Source: Candidatus Methylomirabilis sp.
GTDB lineage: Bacteria > Patescibacteriota > Patescibacteriia > DYHP01
Length of the DNA: 23,361 bases
Assembly: GCA_020724105.1 (NCBI GenBank)
Contig: DYHP01000010.1
Span: forward strand, 1 to 23,361
Reading direction: 5' to 3'
This document shows, in pieces, positions 7,250 through 15,091 of this stretch; the stretch's first letter is position 1, and each line of letters opens with the position of its first letter. Both the position numbers and the translations under genes were made by a program. A model generated the notes under the pieces. That model made no database searches. It saw only the letters and a list, made by a program, of their open reading frames with translations, and was not told the origin of the DNA.

Positions 7250-7816
7250 ATGAGAGGACAAATAACTCAAACCACAACCGTTGGATGCGGATGCGGGACA
7301 ATAATTCTTTTGACAATTCTCATTCTTTTGATAATCCATATGTGCGGCTGCGCCAAGGTAAATGTCGCGGAAACAACTCCCGAGTTTCCTGATGCGGTAG
7401 TTCTCAATGTCGTGGAACCCGATGTCGCAATCTGGCCGGACTATATTGAAATCAAAGCCAGGGTCCGTGATTCGGTTGCGGGCGTTGACTATCGCGTCAA
7501 TTACACTTACTTCAAAGAAACAAAAGAATTGGGCGTAGAGGCAATGCTTTCGCTTGAGCCGATTGGCGCAAGGGAAAAACTCCCCTCAAAAATCTACATT
7601 AACAAATTCGGCAAAATTGAAAAAGTCAGCATCTGGGGCGTGGGCGAATACGAGTGTATTTTCAATTATTCGGAAATGAGCGGTTCACTGTGCCAGGAAG
7701 CAGAACTAAGATATTTTGTAATTTGCGAGGTGCAAATGAGAACCGGCGACAAGGGAATGACTTGCAAAGAAATGGTCGAGGAAATCCTTCTTAAGGAGCC
7801 GGCTGAGTGGCTGTAA
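7250..7816 (+). CDS. Small membrane-anchored protein of unknown function
   Basis: 188 aa, not recognised. Residues 1-10 are polar; 11-33 (VGCGCGTIILLTILILLIIHMCGC) are a single hydrophobic segment rich in Cys/Gly. It is either a membrane anchor or a lipoprotein-like signal, although Cys35 in CGCAK is not in a classic lipobox. The rest (about 40-188) is soluble, with beta-type alternation (AIWPDYIEIKARVRD, YRVNYTYF) and several Cys residues (about 143, 153, 161, 173). GGGAG at about 7237-7241 is a good Shine-Dalgarno and decides the start. It stands alone between its own promoter and a terminator, so it is probably monocistronic. Confidence 0.75.
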   Translation: MRGQITQTTTVGCGCGTIILLTILILLIIHMCGCAKVNVAETTPEFPDAVVLNVVEPDVAIWPDYIEIKARVRDSVAGVDYRVNYTYFKETKELGVEAMLSLEPIGAREKLPSKIYINKFGKIEKVSIWGVGEYECIFNYSEMSGSLCQEAELRYFVICEVQMRTGDKGMTCKEMVEEILLKEPAEWL

Positions 7817-7857
7817 GCCGCGACTTTACGCGACTTGCAACGCAACTTAACGCCATC

Positions 7858-7885
7858 AAGAGTTCCAATTCGGAACTCTTTTTTT
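7858..7885 (+). terminator. Rho-independent terminator after the 7250 gene
   Basis: AAGAGTTCC (7858-7866), loop AATTC, GGAACTCTT (7872-7880), then a run of T to 7885. It is a perfect 9-bp stem about 40 nt after the stop. Confidence 0.85.
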
Positions 7886-8258
7886 GTTACTCGCCCGAAA
7901 ATTTGGAGTCCAAGGGACGAACAAATTTTCGTTGGGAGTAACAACCCCGTAACCCCCGACGATATATCGGGGTGTTACTGGGGTGTCTCGCCTGAAAATT
8001 TGGAATAAAATAAACAGAGTGAATTGGGGAAAAAGTTTCGCGTGGGAAAAAAGTTTCGCAAATTTAAGGGGCGACAGCGTTGCAAATTTGCGGGGCGGTC
8101 ACCCCCTTAATTTGCGCTCAATTCCTAACCCAAATTCTCTAATATAAATACAAAGTGACACCGTCCCCGCCCGACGAGTCGGGGGCGGGGATTAATTTTT
8201 ATTTAGAACCCTTGGATACTTTGATATATCACGAACCTTCAAATACTTTGACATATTT
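7886..8258. other. Gene-free, hairpin-rich gap
   Basis: No credible ORF. It contains CCCCGA/TCGGGG around 7955-7975, an inverted pair GCAAATTTAAGGGG (about 8058-8071) and CCCCTTAATTTGC (about 8103-8116), a GC hairpin CCCCGCCCGAC/GTCGGGGGCGGGG (8164-8190), and a doubled ATACTTTGAYATAT motif (8216-8257). These are intergenic palindromes of the kind also found in genes here; no function can be read from them. Confidence 0.5.
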
Positions 8259-8419
8259 AGGCTTACGCAGTTAAGTGCAACATTTATTAAATCCCCCTTA
8301 ATCCCCCTTTAAAAAGGGGGGCTTCTCCCTTTGTAAAGGGAGGTTGGGAGGGATTTATTCTCCCTTTTCTAAAGGGAGCGCCCGAAGGGGAGGGATTTTA
8401 GTTCAACTGCGTAAGTGCT
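8259..8419. repeat. MITE-like element 1 (CTTACGCAGTT ends)
   Basis: The terminal inverted repeats are AGGCTTACGCAGTTAAG on the left and, in inverse, AGCACTTACGCAGTTGAA on the right (core CTTACGCAGTTRA). Inside are several C/G-rich hairpins of the type ATCCCCCTT...AAGGGGG and CTCCCTTT...AAAGGGAG. About 160 bp, with no ORF. It shares its end sequence with elements at 8509-8572 and 18725-18867. Confidence 0.7.
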
Positions 8420-8445
8420 GATAATATTTAAAAATTAACTCTTCT

Positions 8446-8485
8446 ACTATGATACATCAATGTTACATAATTGATGTATCATAGT
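8446..8485. repeat. Perfect 16-bp inverted repeat
   Basis: ACTATGATACATCAAT (8446-8461), loop GTTACATA, ATTGATGTATCATAGT (8470-8485), with no mismatch. AT-rich and without a T-run, so not a classic terminator. It lies between two MITE-like elements, 200 nt upstream of the 8686 gene. It could be an operator-like site or another palindromic repeat. Confidence 0.7.
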
Positions 8486-8508
8486 GAAACTCAAATTTTT
8501 TATCTTTA

Positions 8509-8572
8509 AGACTTACGCGTTTGAAGTCAGACTTCAACACACTTAAATTTGGCCAAGCAAGTGCGTAAGTCC
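8509..8572. repeat. MITE-like element 2 (GACTTACGC ends, 64 bp)
   Basis: The left end AAGACTTACGCGTTTG and the inverse right end AGGACTTACGCACTTG form terminal inverted repeats, with a GAAGTCAGACTTC hairpin inside. Only 64 bp, so a minimal non-autonomous element. Confidence 0.7.
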
Positions 8573-8685
8573 TAATGATTGTAATGTCCAAGTATAAATA
8601 ATCCTGCGTTGTCTTTTTGTCGGGAATGTGGTAATTTTAAAGTAGGTAGAAATAAGTTCCTTAACATCAAAGAGGAGAAATACAG

Positions 8686-9267
8686 ATGTTAAACAACAAA
8701 AAATGGTTGAAAATACTTAAATTCTTGCTGTTTTTCACATTACTTGGCGTGACAATTTGGGTTATCGTTGTCTTTAAAGAAAATTCGCTAAAAATCTTGG
8801 GAATTTACTATTTACTCTTCGCCCGACCCGAAGCATTCGTTGTGGCCGCTTACGCCCTCGGACAGTCGCCGCTACTTATATTTATTCAAACTTGGCTTTT
8901 CGTAACGTTTACGACTTTTATGACCTGGTATTTAACCGGTGTGATTCAAGAACAGATAGTCAAAACACAAAAAACGGGTAAATTAGATTTTTTGAAGAAG
9001 CATAAGATGGTTAACTGGATTATCAATAAATATGAAGGTGTCCAAAAATGGATTGAGAAGTCCAAAGAAAAAAGTTTGAATCGCATTCTCAAAAAAAGTC
9101 CTTATCTAATCTTTATCCCCTTCACTTTTCCTTTTTTACCAAGTATTGATACCGCTGCCGTTGTTACGGCAAAAATTATCAAGTTACCTTACGCATTTTG
9201 GATATTCATTACCATAAATGCCGTCAAAATTATTCTTATTATCGTGGGGTGTATAAAACTTTCGTAA
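8686..9267 (+). CDS. Polytopic membrane protein, four to five helices, family not firmly assigned
   Basis: 193 aa. Hydrophobic segments at about 8-28 (KILKFLLFFTLLGVTIWVIVVF), 35-52, 60-85 (SPLLIFIQTWLFVTFTTFMTWYL), 141-160 (LIFIPFTFPFLPSIDTAAVV) and 168-192 (AFWIFITINAVKIILIIVGC). A basic cytoplasmic loop (about 90-135) separates the halves. The pattern is reminiscent of small DedA/VTT or small multidrug-export membrane proteins, but I see no diagnostic motif, so this is only a suggestion. AGAGGAG at about 8671-8677 supports the start. The ROK kinase begins 16 nt after its stop, so the two are probably cotranscribed. A wrecked paralogue lies at 15154-15310. Confidence 0.7.
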   Translation: MLNNKKWLKILKFLLFFTLLGVTIWVIVVFKENSLKILGIYYLLFARPEAFVVAAYALGQSPLLIFIQTWLFVTFTTFMTWYLTGVIQEQIVKTQKTGKLDFLKKHKMVNWIINKYEGVQKWIEKSKEKSLNRILKKSPYLIFIPFTFPFLPSIDTAAVVTAKIIKLPYAFWIFITINAVKIILIIVGCIKLS

Positions 9268-9283
9268 AGAATAGGAGGTAAGA

Positions 9284-10210
9284 ATGGATTTTAAAAAGTA
9301 CGCGATAGGTCTTGATGTTGGCGGCACAAACATTCGAGCCGCGTTAGTCAGCAATGACGGCGTTCTGGTTGACGGAGGTCTCTACACAAACACTATAAAC
9401 CAATTCGGCACAAAAGAAGAATTGGCCCAAAGCATAATCGCTCCGGTTGTTTATCTCAAGAAAAAGTTCCCGGTGTTAGATGTTGTCGGCATAGGAATAG
9501 GGATGCCCGGCACACCTGACCCCGAAGGGTGTTCAATAAAAGACGGCAACAAATTCAGCAAGAAACTCAAGGGCGTAGCCGGCCTCAATCTCAAAAATGT
9601 ATTAAATCAGACGGCGACGTGGACACACTCGCTGCCCATAAAAATGGAAAACGACGCGAATGTATTTATAAAAGGAGAGGCATGGCGAGGCGCTGCGCGA
9701 GATTTTCAGCGAGTTTTGGGAATTACGATGGGGACAGGGATGGGAATCGCATTTTTGGAAGACAATCAAATAATCAAAGAGAGATTTGATGTGCCTAAGA
9801 ACGGCCAGATATGGGACACTTCATTGTTAGACTCAAGGTGGTTGGGGCCCAAAATTTTTCAACAACCAGTCGTAAAAGGCAACATAATGCTAATTTATCG
9901 GCTCTTGAAATTCTTTCGGGGCGGCAAGGCAGATGTAAAAGACATCGCCGAAAGAGCCCTTAACGGAGAAAGAGCGGCTGTCTGTACCTTTAAAATTTGT
10001 GACTTGTTTTTGGCGCTGATGCTGAAATCAATATTAAAGAAATTCCGTCCCGAAACGATTGTTTTCGGCGGACAAATTGCCAAGTCATTTTCATTATTTA
10101 ATAAATGCACTTTGAAAATAGCTGAAAAATACAGATTCTCCGCAGTCGTATCCCAAAACATTGATACGGCGCCATTAATTGGCGCGGCAAGTTTGATTTT
10201 TAACCCGTAA
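9284..10210 (+). CDS. ROK-family sugar kinase (glucokinase-like) without the usual zinc motif
   Basis: Phosphorylates a hexose with ATP in the cytoplasm; the substrate cannot be read from sequence (glucose, mannose or an N-acetylhexosamine are possible). Seen: phosphate-1 loop GLDVGGTNIR (9-18), GIGMPGTPDPEG (71-82), catalytic Asp124 in MENDANVF, phosphate-2 GITMGTGMGIAF (146-157), and a C-terminal adenosine segment ETIVFGGQIAKS (257-268). The ROK zinc-binding cluster CxCGxxGCxE expected at about 165-185 is absent; that place reads FDVPKNGQIWDTSLLDSRW. 308 aa is normal. AGGAGGT lies just upstream and decides the start. Downstream of the 8686 membrane gene, and convergent with a beta-mannosidase whose released mannose it could use (inference). 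Confidence 0.85.
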   Translation: MDFKKYAIGLDVGGTNIRAALVSNDGVLVDGGLYTNTINQFGTKEELAQSIIAPVVYLKKKFPVLDVVGIGIGMPGTPDPEGCSIKDGNKFSKKLKGVAGLNLKNVLNQTATWTHSLPIKMENDANVFIKGEAWRGAARDFQRVLGITMGTGMGIAFLEDNQIIKERFDVPKNGQIWDTSLLDSRWLGPKIFQQPVVKGNIMLIYRLLKFFRGGKADVKDIAERALNGERAAVCTFKICDLFLALMLKSILKKFRPETIVFGGQIAKSFSLFNKCTLKIAEKYRFSAVVSQNIDTAPLIGAASLIFNP

Positions 10211-10231
10211 ATCAAACAAATAAAATAAAAA

Positions 10232-10258
10232 GTCTGATTTGTAAATCAGACCTTTTTT
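10232..10258. terminator. Bidirectional terminator between the ROK kinase and GH2 genes
   Basis: GTCTGATTT (10232-10240) and AAATCAGAC (10243-10251), then CTTTTTT on the plus side. The minus side is followed by a T-rich stretch (complement of AATAAAATAAAA). It serves two converging genes. Confidence 0.75.
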
Positions 10259-10263
10259 AAACT

Positions 10264-12582
10264 TCATTTTACTGACAAAAGTTGGATGATTTTCTTCCAA
10301 TCCCGCAATCTTCGCAAAAGACAAACATTTTCAGACAAAATTCTTCCGCGACCTCCTTGTTCATAAAGAATAATCTTGACCGCCTTCGCCTTTTTCAAAT
10401 CCGAGGGCAAAAGTGCGCATAAAGGCTGTGCGGAATTATTAATGAGAGCAACCCGTTGTAGGTTAAATGGGGTTTCTTTGCCATCCTTGTTTATAACTAT
10501 AATCCTCAAAACTCCAATAACGGAGTTAAGTAAATCATTCACTCCCCAAACAATAATTTTGTCTTTTTGTTTTTCTACGGTAAGCAAGATGGGGGCGTAC
10601 GCTTTTTTTATAATTTCATATGCCGTTTTCTTCCGTAAATAATAATCAACAACAGAGTAGGAAATTGCCGGCCAGCAATCATTAAATTGCCAAAAAATAA
10701 TTCCGCCAATGTTAAACTTTTGCCTTCTCCAGTTTTCAACAGCTACTTTTAGGGCTTCTGCTTGGAGTATCTGGCTTGCTTGCACCAACCGTTCGGCGTC
10801 TTGCGGTATTTCTGAAAAATTTCTTTTCAAAAAGTACCAATGCTTGTGACCGTGAGATTTTTTATTGTGAAGGCTAGTTGTCTCATCAAGAAACTTGACT
10901 TTTTCTTTACCGCAAAACTCCTGAAGGGTTTGTATGTGCGGCAGCGCTTGCCAACCAAATTCACTGACAAAGGGAGCAAAACGTTTGAGATAAGATGGAT
11001 AATTTTTGTACCACATCCAAACATCCCAAATGTGCGCGTCGCCGTTTTGGCGATTACCAAAAAAGAATTTATATCCCTTGTAAATATGCAACAGGAAACG
11101 ACCGAATATCTTATCCCAACGCCATTTGGAAGCAGGTTTTCGCGAACGAATTTTTACATCTTCATCGCAAAGCGGCGTTGTCGGCCAGTACGGCCTGCTG
11201 CCATCAAGAGAACTTAGGATTTCAGGAATAATATTATACCAAATAACGTCTCCTTGAAGATGGCCGTTCGGACGACGAAAGTATTCGCTTTCGTTGTTGC
11301 CGCACCACAGCAAAATGGAAGGGTGGTTTCGCAATCTTTTGACTATCAAACCAACTTCCCGCTTAACTAATTCAAGAAATTGCTGATTCTCCGGATATTC
11401 GCCGCAACCGAATGTAAAATCTTGCCAAACCAAAATTCCGAATTTGTCGCACAAATCATAAAAGATGTCGTTTTCGTACACTCCAACGCCCGGGACCCTC
11501 AAGAGATTTAGATTTGCTTCCTTTGCTAACGAGATGAGTCTTTGATATTTCTCTTCGGTGGCTCGGAACAAAAATACGTCCGGCAAAATCCAGTTTGCGC
11601 CCTTAATGAATATAGGGACGCCGTTGACGAGGAAATAAAAACTTTTACGGTTGCCCCCCCGCTTTCCCCGAACAAGCTTAACTGTTCTTATGCTGAATGC
11701 GCTCTTCGCGCTATCAATCAAGTCGCTGTCTTCGTTTTTGATTTTGAACTCGAGATAATATAAATTTTGTTCGCCATAACCATTTGGCCACCAAAGTTTC
11801 GGATTCTGAATTGTAACAGCAAATTCCAACAAGTTAATACCGCCCCTTAATCGGAGCCGCTGTTTATCTTTCCTAATCTCAACTTCGCCATCACTAATAG
11901 AGTATTCTAAAATAACCGTCTGTTCTTTGGTTGACTCAACTTCAACTTCATTCTTTATTTCAGCGCATCCGCTGGTAACCATTTCTGTTTTGCTGTGTGT
12001 GTTTAGGATTCGAGCGTGGTTGAAAAATATCAGTTGCACGGGTTTTGTTATGCCGCCCGCCAACAACTTGGGGCACCAGCTCCATCCAGAAAAACAACCC
12101 CCTTTTCGACCCCAGAGCCGGCTGGTTCCATAAAACCCTCTCAGTTTGCCGAATTCTTTTTCGCGCTGGTTTGGAATCTGGGTCGTTGAAAAAAATTTTA
12201 CGCAAAGTAAATTATTTCCGACTTTTAAATACTGTCTGACGTCAAATTCATAAGGGATAAACGAATTTTCCGCCTGCCCAACCGTATTGCCATTTAAGCA
12301 GATTTCCGCGAAGGTATCTAAACATTCAAAACGAAGAATTATCTTTTCAGCTTTTAAATCTTCCTCGGCGATGCTTAAAGCGGTAAAATAAATCCATTCT
12401 TTATCCGCCACCCATGCCACCTCTTTTGGGCAAGCAAATGGGTCAGGAATCAAATTGGCATTTTGAAGATCTAAATAGACATTCCCCGGGATTTCGGCGG
12501 GGATACAAACCTTCTCCCCACTAACGCTGCCACTCAAAAACCATTGACAATCCAAATTAATGCAACCTGCTTTTAAATTCAT
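10264..12582 (-). CDS. Glycoside hydrolase family 2, beta-mannosidase type
   Basis: Removes terminal beta-linked mannose residues, probably from oligosaccharides in the cytoplasm since there is no signal peptide. Domain order fits GH2: N-terminal sugar-binding jelly roll (about 10-185), Ig-like domain (about 195-305, with LWWPNGYGEQNLYYLEF), and a TIM barrel from about 310 (GVPIFIKGANWILPDVF). Acid/base Glu431 lies in LLWCGNNESEYF and nucleophile Glu541 in FVSEFGWQALP. The YGTSRLWGRKGG...FSGWSWCPKL segment is typical of mannosidases. ATG at 12582 is chosen because GGAGGT ends six bases before it; an upstream TTG at 12594 would overlap that site. 772 aa, slightly short of the usual 800-880, the C-terminal domain being small. 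Divergent from the 12737 gene, convergent with the ROK kinase. Confidence 0.92.
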   Translation of the reverse strand: MNLKAGCINLDCQWFLSGSVSGEKVCIPAEIPGNVYLDLQNANLIPDPFACPKEVAWVADKEWIYFTALSIAEEDLKAEKIILRFECLDTFAEICLNGNTVGQAENSFIPYEFDVRQYLKVGNNLLCVKFFSTTQIPNQREKEFGKLRGFYGTSRLWGRKGGCFSGWSWCPKLLAGGITKPVQLIFFNHARILNTHSKTEMVTSGCAEIKNEVEVESTKEQTVILEYSISDGEVEIRKDKQRLRLRGGINLLEFAVTIQNPKLWWPNGYGEQNLYYLEFKIKNEDSDLIDSAKSAFSIRTVKLVRGKRGGNRKSFYFLVNGVPIFIKGANWILPDVFLFRATEEKYQRLISLAKEANLNLLRVPGVGVYENDIFYDLCDKFGILVWQDFTFGCGEYPENQQFLELVKREVGLIVKRLRNHPSILLWCGNNESEYFRRPNGHLQGDVIWYNIIPEILSSLDGSRPYWPTTPLCDEDVKIRSRKPASKWRWDKIFGRFLLHIYKGYKFFFGNRQNGDAHIWDVWMWYKNYPSYLKRFAPFVSEFGWQALPHIQTLQEFCGKEKVKFLDETTSLHNKKSHGHKHWYFLKRNFSEIPQDAERLVQASQILQAEALKVAVENWRRQKFNIGGIIFWQFNDCWPAISYSVVDYYLRKKTAYEIIKKAYAPILLTVEKQKDKIIVWGVNDLLNSVIGVLRIIVINKDGKETPFNLQRVALINNSAQPLCALLPSDLKKAKAVKIILYEQGGRGRILSENVCLLRRLRDWKKIIQLLSVK

Positions 12583-12628
12583 TTTTACCTCCAAATAAAA
12601 TTGTTAAAGTGCGGTTCGTGTTATTAAC

Positions 12629-12657
12629 AATTTAGCCGACTTTTTCCAAATTGTCAA
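12629..12657 (-). promoter_or_regulatory. Probable promoter for the beta-mannosidase gene
   Basis: On the minus strand TTGACA (12657-12652), 17-nt spacer, TAAATT (12634-12629). It lies about 50 nt upstream of the start codon at 12582. Confidence 0.5.
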
Positions 12658-12663
12658 AAGAGA

Positions 12664-12691
12664 TTGCATAAACTACCCTTTCTATTATAAG
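12664..12691 (+). promoter_or_regulatory. Possible divergent promoter for the 12737 gene
   Basis: TTGCAT (12664-12669), 16-nt spacer, TATAAG (12686-12691), back to back with the mannosidase promoter. The two start only tens of bases apart, so one regulator could reach both. The -35 match is moderate. Confidence 0.3.
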
Positions 12692-12736
12692 ATATAAACA
12701 GGAACACGGTCTTTAAAAATTATAAAGGAGTTAAAA

Positions 12737-13765
12737 ATGCGTAAGAGCACGAAAACAAAGATTATTTATTTTATCATGGCACTTATTTTGGTTTTCTTGG
12801 TAGCGATATTAATAAGCGGATTTATCCTGTACAGAAACAGGTATCGTTTTTGGTCATGGTCGGACGCGCACCCCTCGGAAAAACAAATTAAAATGTGGAC
12901 AGTTAAAGATTTCAACCCTGCCGATTACCAAATTTGGAATGTTAATCCCGAATTTGATGATATTGAATTTGATACCGAACTCATAAAAGATTCAACCGCT
13001 CTCGTAAAGCGCGCCGACAAAGATGGCGGTTGGTACATTAGAAAACTGATACGCGACAAAAAGGGGGACATCCTTGCGCCCAAAGAAGGGGGGTGGGGTA
13101 TTATGGGATACGGCTGGAAGCAGTGGGGCACAAATGAATATACAGTCGACGCGGTTCATCTTCAAAGTCAAAAAGGTATTTATAAAATCTACATTAAAGC
13201 AACAGGCCAATGGACGTTTGGGAACGGTACGACAATTCAAGGATGGATTTGGGATACGCCGGAAAACACCCCTTGGCATTCGCCTTTCCCGATTCTGGTT
13301 ACTAATAAAAAAATGGTGTTGAGTTTTAAAGTTAAGATAAACAAAGCTCATAATTACGAAAAAATTGACCACGTTTGGCAAATGATGTCTGTTTCAACTT
13401 TTCTTACCTCGCCGGAACTTGAAAAACTGTTGGTAATTGATTTGGCATTTTATATAAATCAAAATGTAATGTACTCTCTTGTGTCGACAAATGCGTATCA
13501 TTACCAACGGATGATAACACAAGATAAAAAAGACGCCTTTGGAAAATGGAAAACCTATACGGTTGATTACAGCTGGTTTGTCGCCGACGCTCTCAAACGA
13601 TTTCATCTTGAATACGCTGCCGACACCCTGCAAATAGAATCCTTGGAAATTCTTTCTGAAACGATGTACGGCGAATGCGAGTTTGAAGTGGACAACCTCT
13701 ATCTGTATTATAGAAGCCGAAAAAACGCCGCTCCTCCGACTTCGTCGACAAACAACGCCAAATGA
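12737..13765 (+). CDS. Membrane-anchored extracytoplasmic protein, paralogue A, unknown function
   Basis: 342 aa, not recognised. One N-terminal membrane helix (about 9-31, IIYFIMALILVFLVAILISG) with a basic start places the rest outside. The large domain (about 40-325) opens with SDAHPSEKQIKMWTVKDFNPADYQIWNVNP and is rich in Trp and Tyr with beta-strand spacing (VLSFKVKINKA, LVIDLAFYINQ, SLEILSETMYGECEFEVDNLYLYY), which would suit a beta-sandwich of carbohydrate-binding or hydrolase type; this is inference. The tail APPTSSTNNAK is low-complexity. AAGGAG just upstream supports the start. A paralogue follows 109 nt downstream, with the same N-terminal motif and the same end (LEIL.ETM.GEC..). 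Neighbouring beta-mannosidase and ROK kinase hint at glycan work. Stop is TGA. Confidence 0.8.
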   Translation: MRKSTKTKIIYFIMALILVFLVAILISGFILYRNRYRFWSWSDAHPSEKQIKMWTVKDFNPADYQIWNVNPEFDDIEFDTELIKDSTALVKRADKDGGWYIRKLIRDKKGDILAPKEGGWGIMGYGWKQWGTNEYTVDAVHLQSQKGIYKIYIKATGQWTFGNGTTIQGWIWDTPENTPWHSPFPILVTNKKMVLSFKVKINKAHNYEKIDHVWQMMSVSTFLTSPELEKLLVIDLAFYINQNVMYSLVSTNAYHYQRMITQDKKDAFGKWKTYTVDYSWFVADALKRFHLEYAADTLQIESLEILSETMYGECEFEVDNLYLYYRSRKNAAPPTSSTNNAK

Positions 13766-13782
13766 CGCCGCAGACAGCTAAA

Positions 13783-13857
13783 TTGTCATTGCCCCGACAC
13801 GTCAGGGCAATCCAGAAAAACTTTACTGGATTCTCCAGTCAATCTGGAGAATGACAA
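13783..13857. repeat. TGTCATT/AATGACA double-hairpin repeat, copy 1
   Basis: Ends TTGTCATT (13783-13790) and AATGACAA (13850-13857) are inverted. Inside are TTGCCC...GGGCAA and TTCTCCAGTCAATCTGGAGAA. A second copy lies at 16438-16521. It fills the gap between the two paralogues and abuts the ribosome-binding site of the second. Confidence 0.75.
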
Positions 13858-13874
13858 TGAAGAGGAGTAAGGAA

Positions 13875-14846
13875 ATGAGAAAGAAAAGAGCGATTGTCAT
13901 CATGGTTATTGCCGCAATCATCGGCATTACCGGCTGGAAAATTTATACGGAATATAATCTTCGCCAAAGCGGCGGCTGGAAAGACGCTCATCCGACCAAA
14001 GAACAGATTGACAAGTGGCTTGTGAAAAACTTCAACCCCGGCGGCTTCAAGGTCTGGAACAAAAATCCGCGCTTTGAGGGTTTTGATTTTGACAAAAACA
14101 CTGATCAATATCTTAAAACGATTTGGAACCAAGAAAATTATTTTACCCCCTTTGGTGATGATGACTGGGGGGCGAGTTGTTTTACTTGGGATTATATAGA
14201 GAACGGAAAAGAAACTAAAACATATCCTGTCAAGATGTGCTATCTCTATCCGTCCTTAAATAATGTGGGGGATCGTAGCATCTTCGTATTTGTGAGTCAT
14301 TATAACTATCGAGAATATAATGATAATTATGATCGATATGGATATTATGGCGTGGGCGCCATTCTTCAAGGATGGGCGCATCCTAAACCTCCACCGTTTA
14401 ACCACCACATCCCATCGCCGCTTGAAATCTCGAATAAAAAAATAGTCCTAAGTTTTGATATAAACATTTCTCATGCAGGGATTGATACGCAACAAGCAAA
14501 CGCCTGGCAATTTATCGGAATAAATTTGTGGCTCAAATCGCCTGAATTAAAAAAGAGGGCTGTGATGGACTTAATGCTTTACACAAGCGGAAAAATTCTC
14601 CATACCGAAAATGCTCCTGAGGTTTACAGATATCAAAAAGTGGTCGTGAAAAATCAAAAAGAAACATTGAGAAAGTGGCGGCATTACGACATTGACATCT
14701 CCTGGTTTATCGCCGATATGTTAAAAAGATTTGAAATTGAGCGCGCCGCGCCGACTTTAAAACTCCTGTCGCTGGAAATTCTTTGCGAAACAGTGTTCGG
14801 CAAGTGCGGGTTTTATACGAAGAATGTCTATTTGTATTACAAATAA
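13875..14846 (+). CDS. Membrane-anchored extracytoplasmic protein, paralogue B, unknown function
   Basis: 323 aa from ATG 13875, chosen because GAGGAG (13862-13867) is 7 nt upstream and the product then starts MRKKRAIVIMV, like its paralogue's MRKSTKTKIIYF. An ATG at 13851 lies inside the preceding repeat. One N-terminal helix (about 5-20), then a domain matching paralogue A from KDAHPTKEQIDKWLVKNFNPGGFKVWNKNP to SLEILCETVFGKCGFYTKNVYLYY. Best conserved: the AHP-xx-QI-xx-W-xVK-FNP motif, LQGW, the NKK-VLSF strand, SPELxK, LY, and KRF-E-A-TL-SLEIL. The middle (about 75-165) differs, with a Tyr/Asn-rich stretch (NYREYNDNYDRYGYYG). Clearly a tandem duplication that has diverged. Confidence 0.8.
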   Translation: MRKKRAIVIMVIAAIIGITGWKIYTEYNLRQSGGWKDAHPTKEQIDKWLVKNFNPGGFKVWNKNPRFEGFDFDKNTDQYLKTIWNQENYFTPFGDDDWGASCFTWDYIENGKETKTYPVKMCYLYPSLNNVGDRSIFVFVSHYNYREYNDNYDRYGYYGVGAILQGWAHPKPPPFNHHIPSPLEISNKKIVLSFDINISHAGIDTQQANAWQFIGINLWLKSPELKKRAVMDLMLYTSGKILHTENAPEVYRYQKVVVKNQKETLRKWRHYDIDISWFIADMLKRFEIERAAPTLKLLSLEILCETVFGKCGFYTKNVYLYYK

Positions 14847-15062
14847 AATCATCCCAACCCACAAATTTACCCGCCCGCCATCATATTTCCGGCGCATCCT
14901 TACGGATGCTACTCCATCGGGACTGACACCCGTAAGGGTGTCACGCGCATTTTCATGCGCTATTCCTTTCCCTTTACGCATCCCATTTTTGGACTGACAC
15001 CCGTAAAGCTGTCCGCAAACAGCCGTTGGCAGGCGGGTCTGAATACTCCGAATAAAATTTTT
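14847..15062. other. Repeat-filled gap after paralogue B
   Basis: No credible gene. It holds one copy of the GCATCC/ACACCC hairpin pair (14892-14942), a GCGCATttttcATGCGC hairpin (14943-14960) and a second partial GGACTGACACCCGTAA unit (about 14992-15007). Confidence 0.55.
14892..14942. repeat. GCATCC/ACACCC hairpin-pair repeat, copy 1
   Basis: GCATCCttacGGATGC followed about 15 nt later by ACACCCgtaaGGGTGT. The same pair with the same spacing, including the linking TCCAT and GA(C/T)TGACACCC, recurs at 18002-18053. Confidence 0.75.
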
Positions 15063-15091
15063 AGAGGCCTTTAACGAGGCCTCTTGTTTTT
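15063..15091 (+). terminator. Rho-independent terminator
   Basis: AGAGGCC (15063-15069), loop, GGCCTCT (15078-15084), then TGTTTTT. It ends the transcript from the paralogue pair about 220 nt after the last stop and precedes the pseudogene. Confidence 0.75.

Noticed and set aside
10264..12594. TTG start at 12594 for the beta-mannosidase
   Set aside because: The TTG overlaps the GGAGG ribosome-binding site that serves the ATG at 12582.
13851..13874. ATG 13851 as start of paralogue B
   Set aside because: It lies in a repeat element; GAGGAG is placed correctly for ATG 13875, and the paralogue aligns from there.
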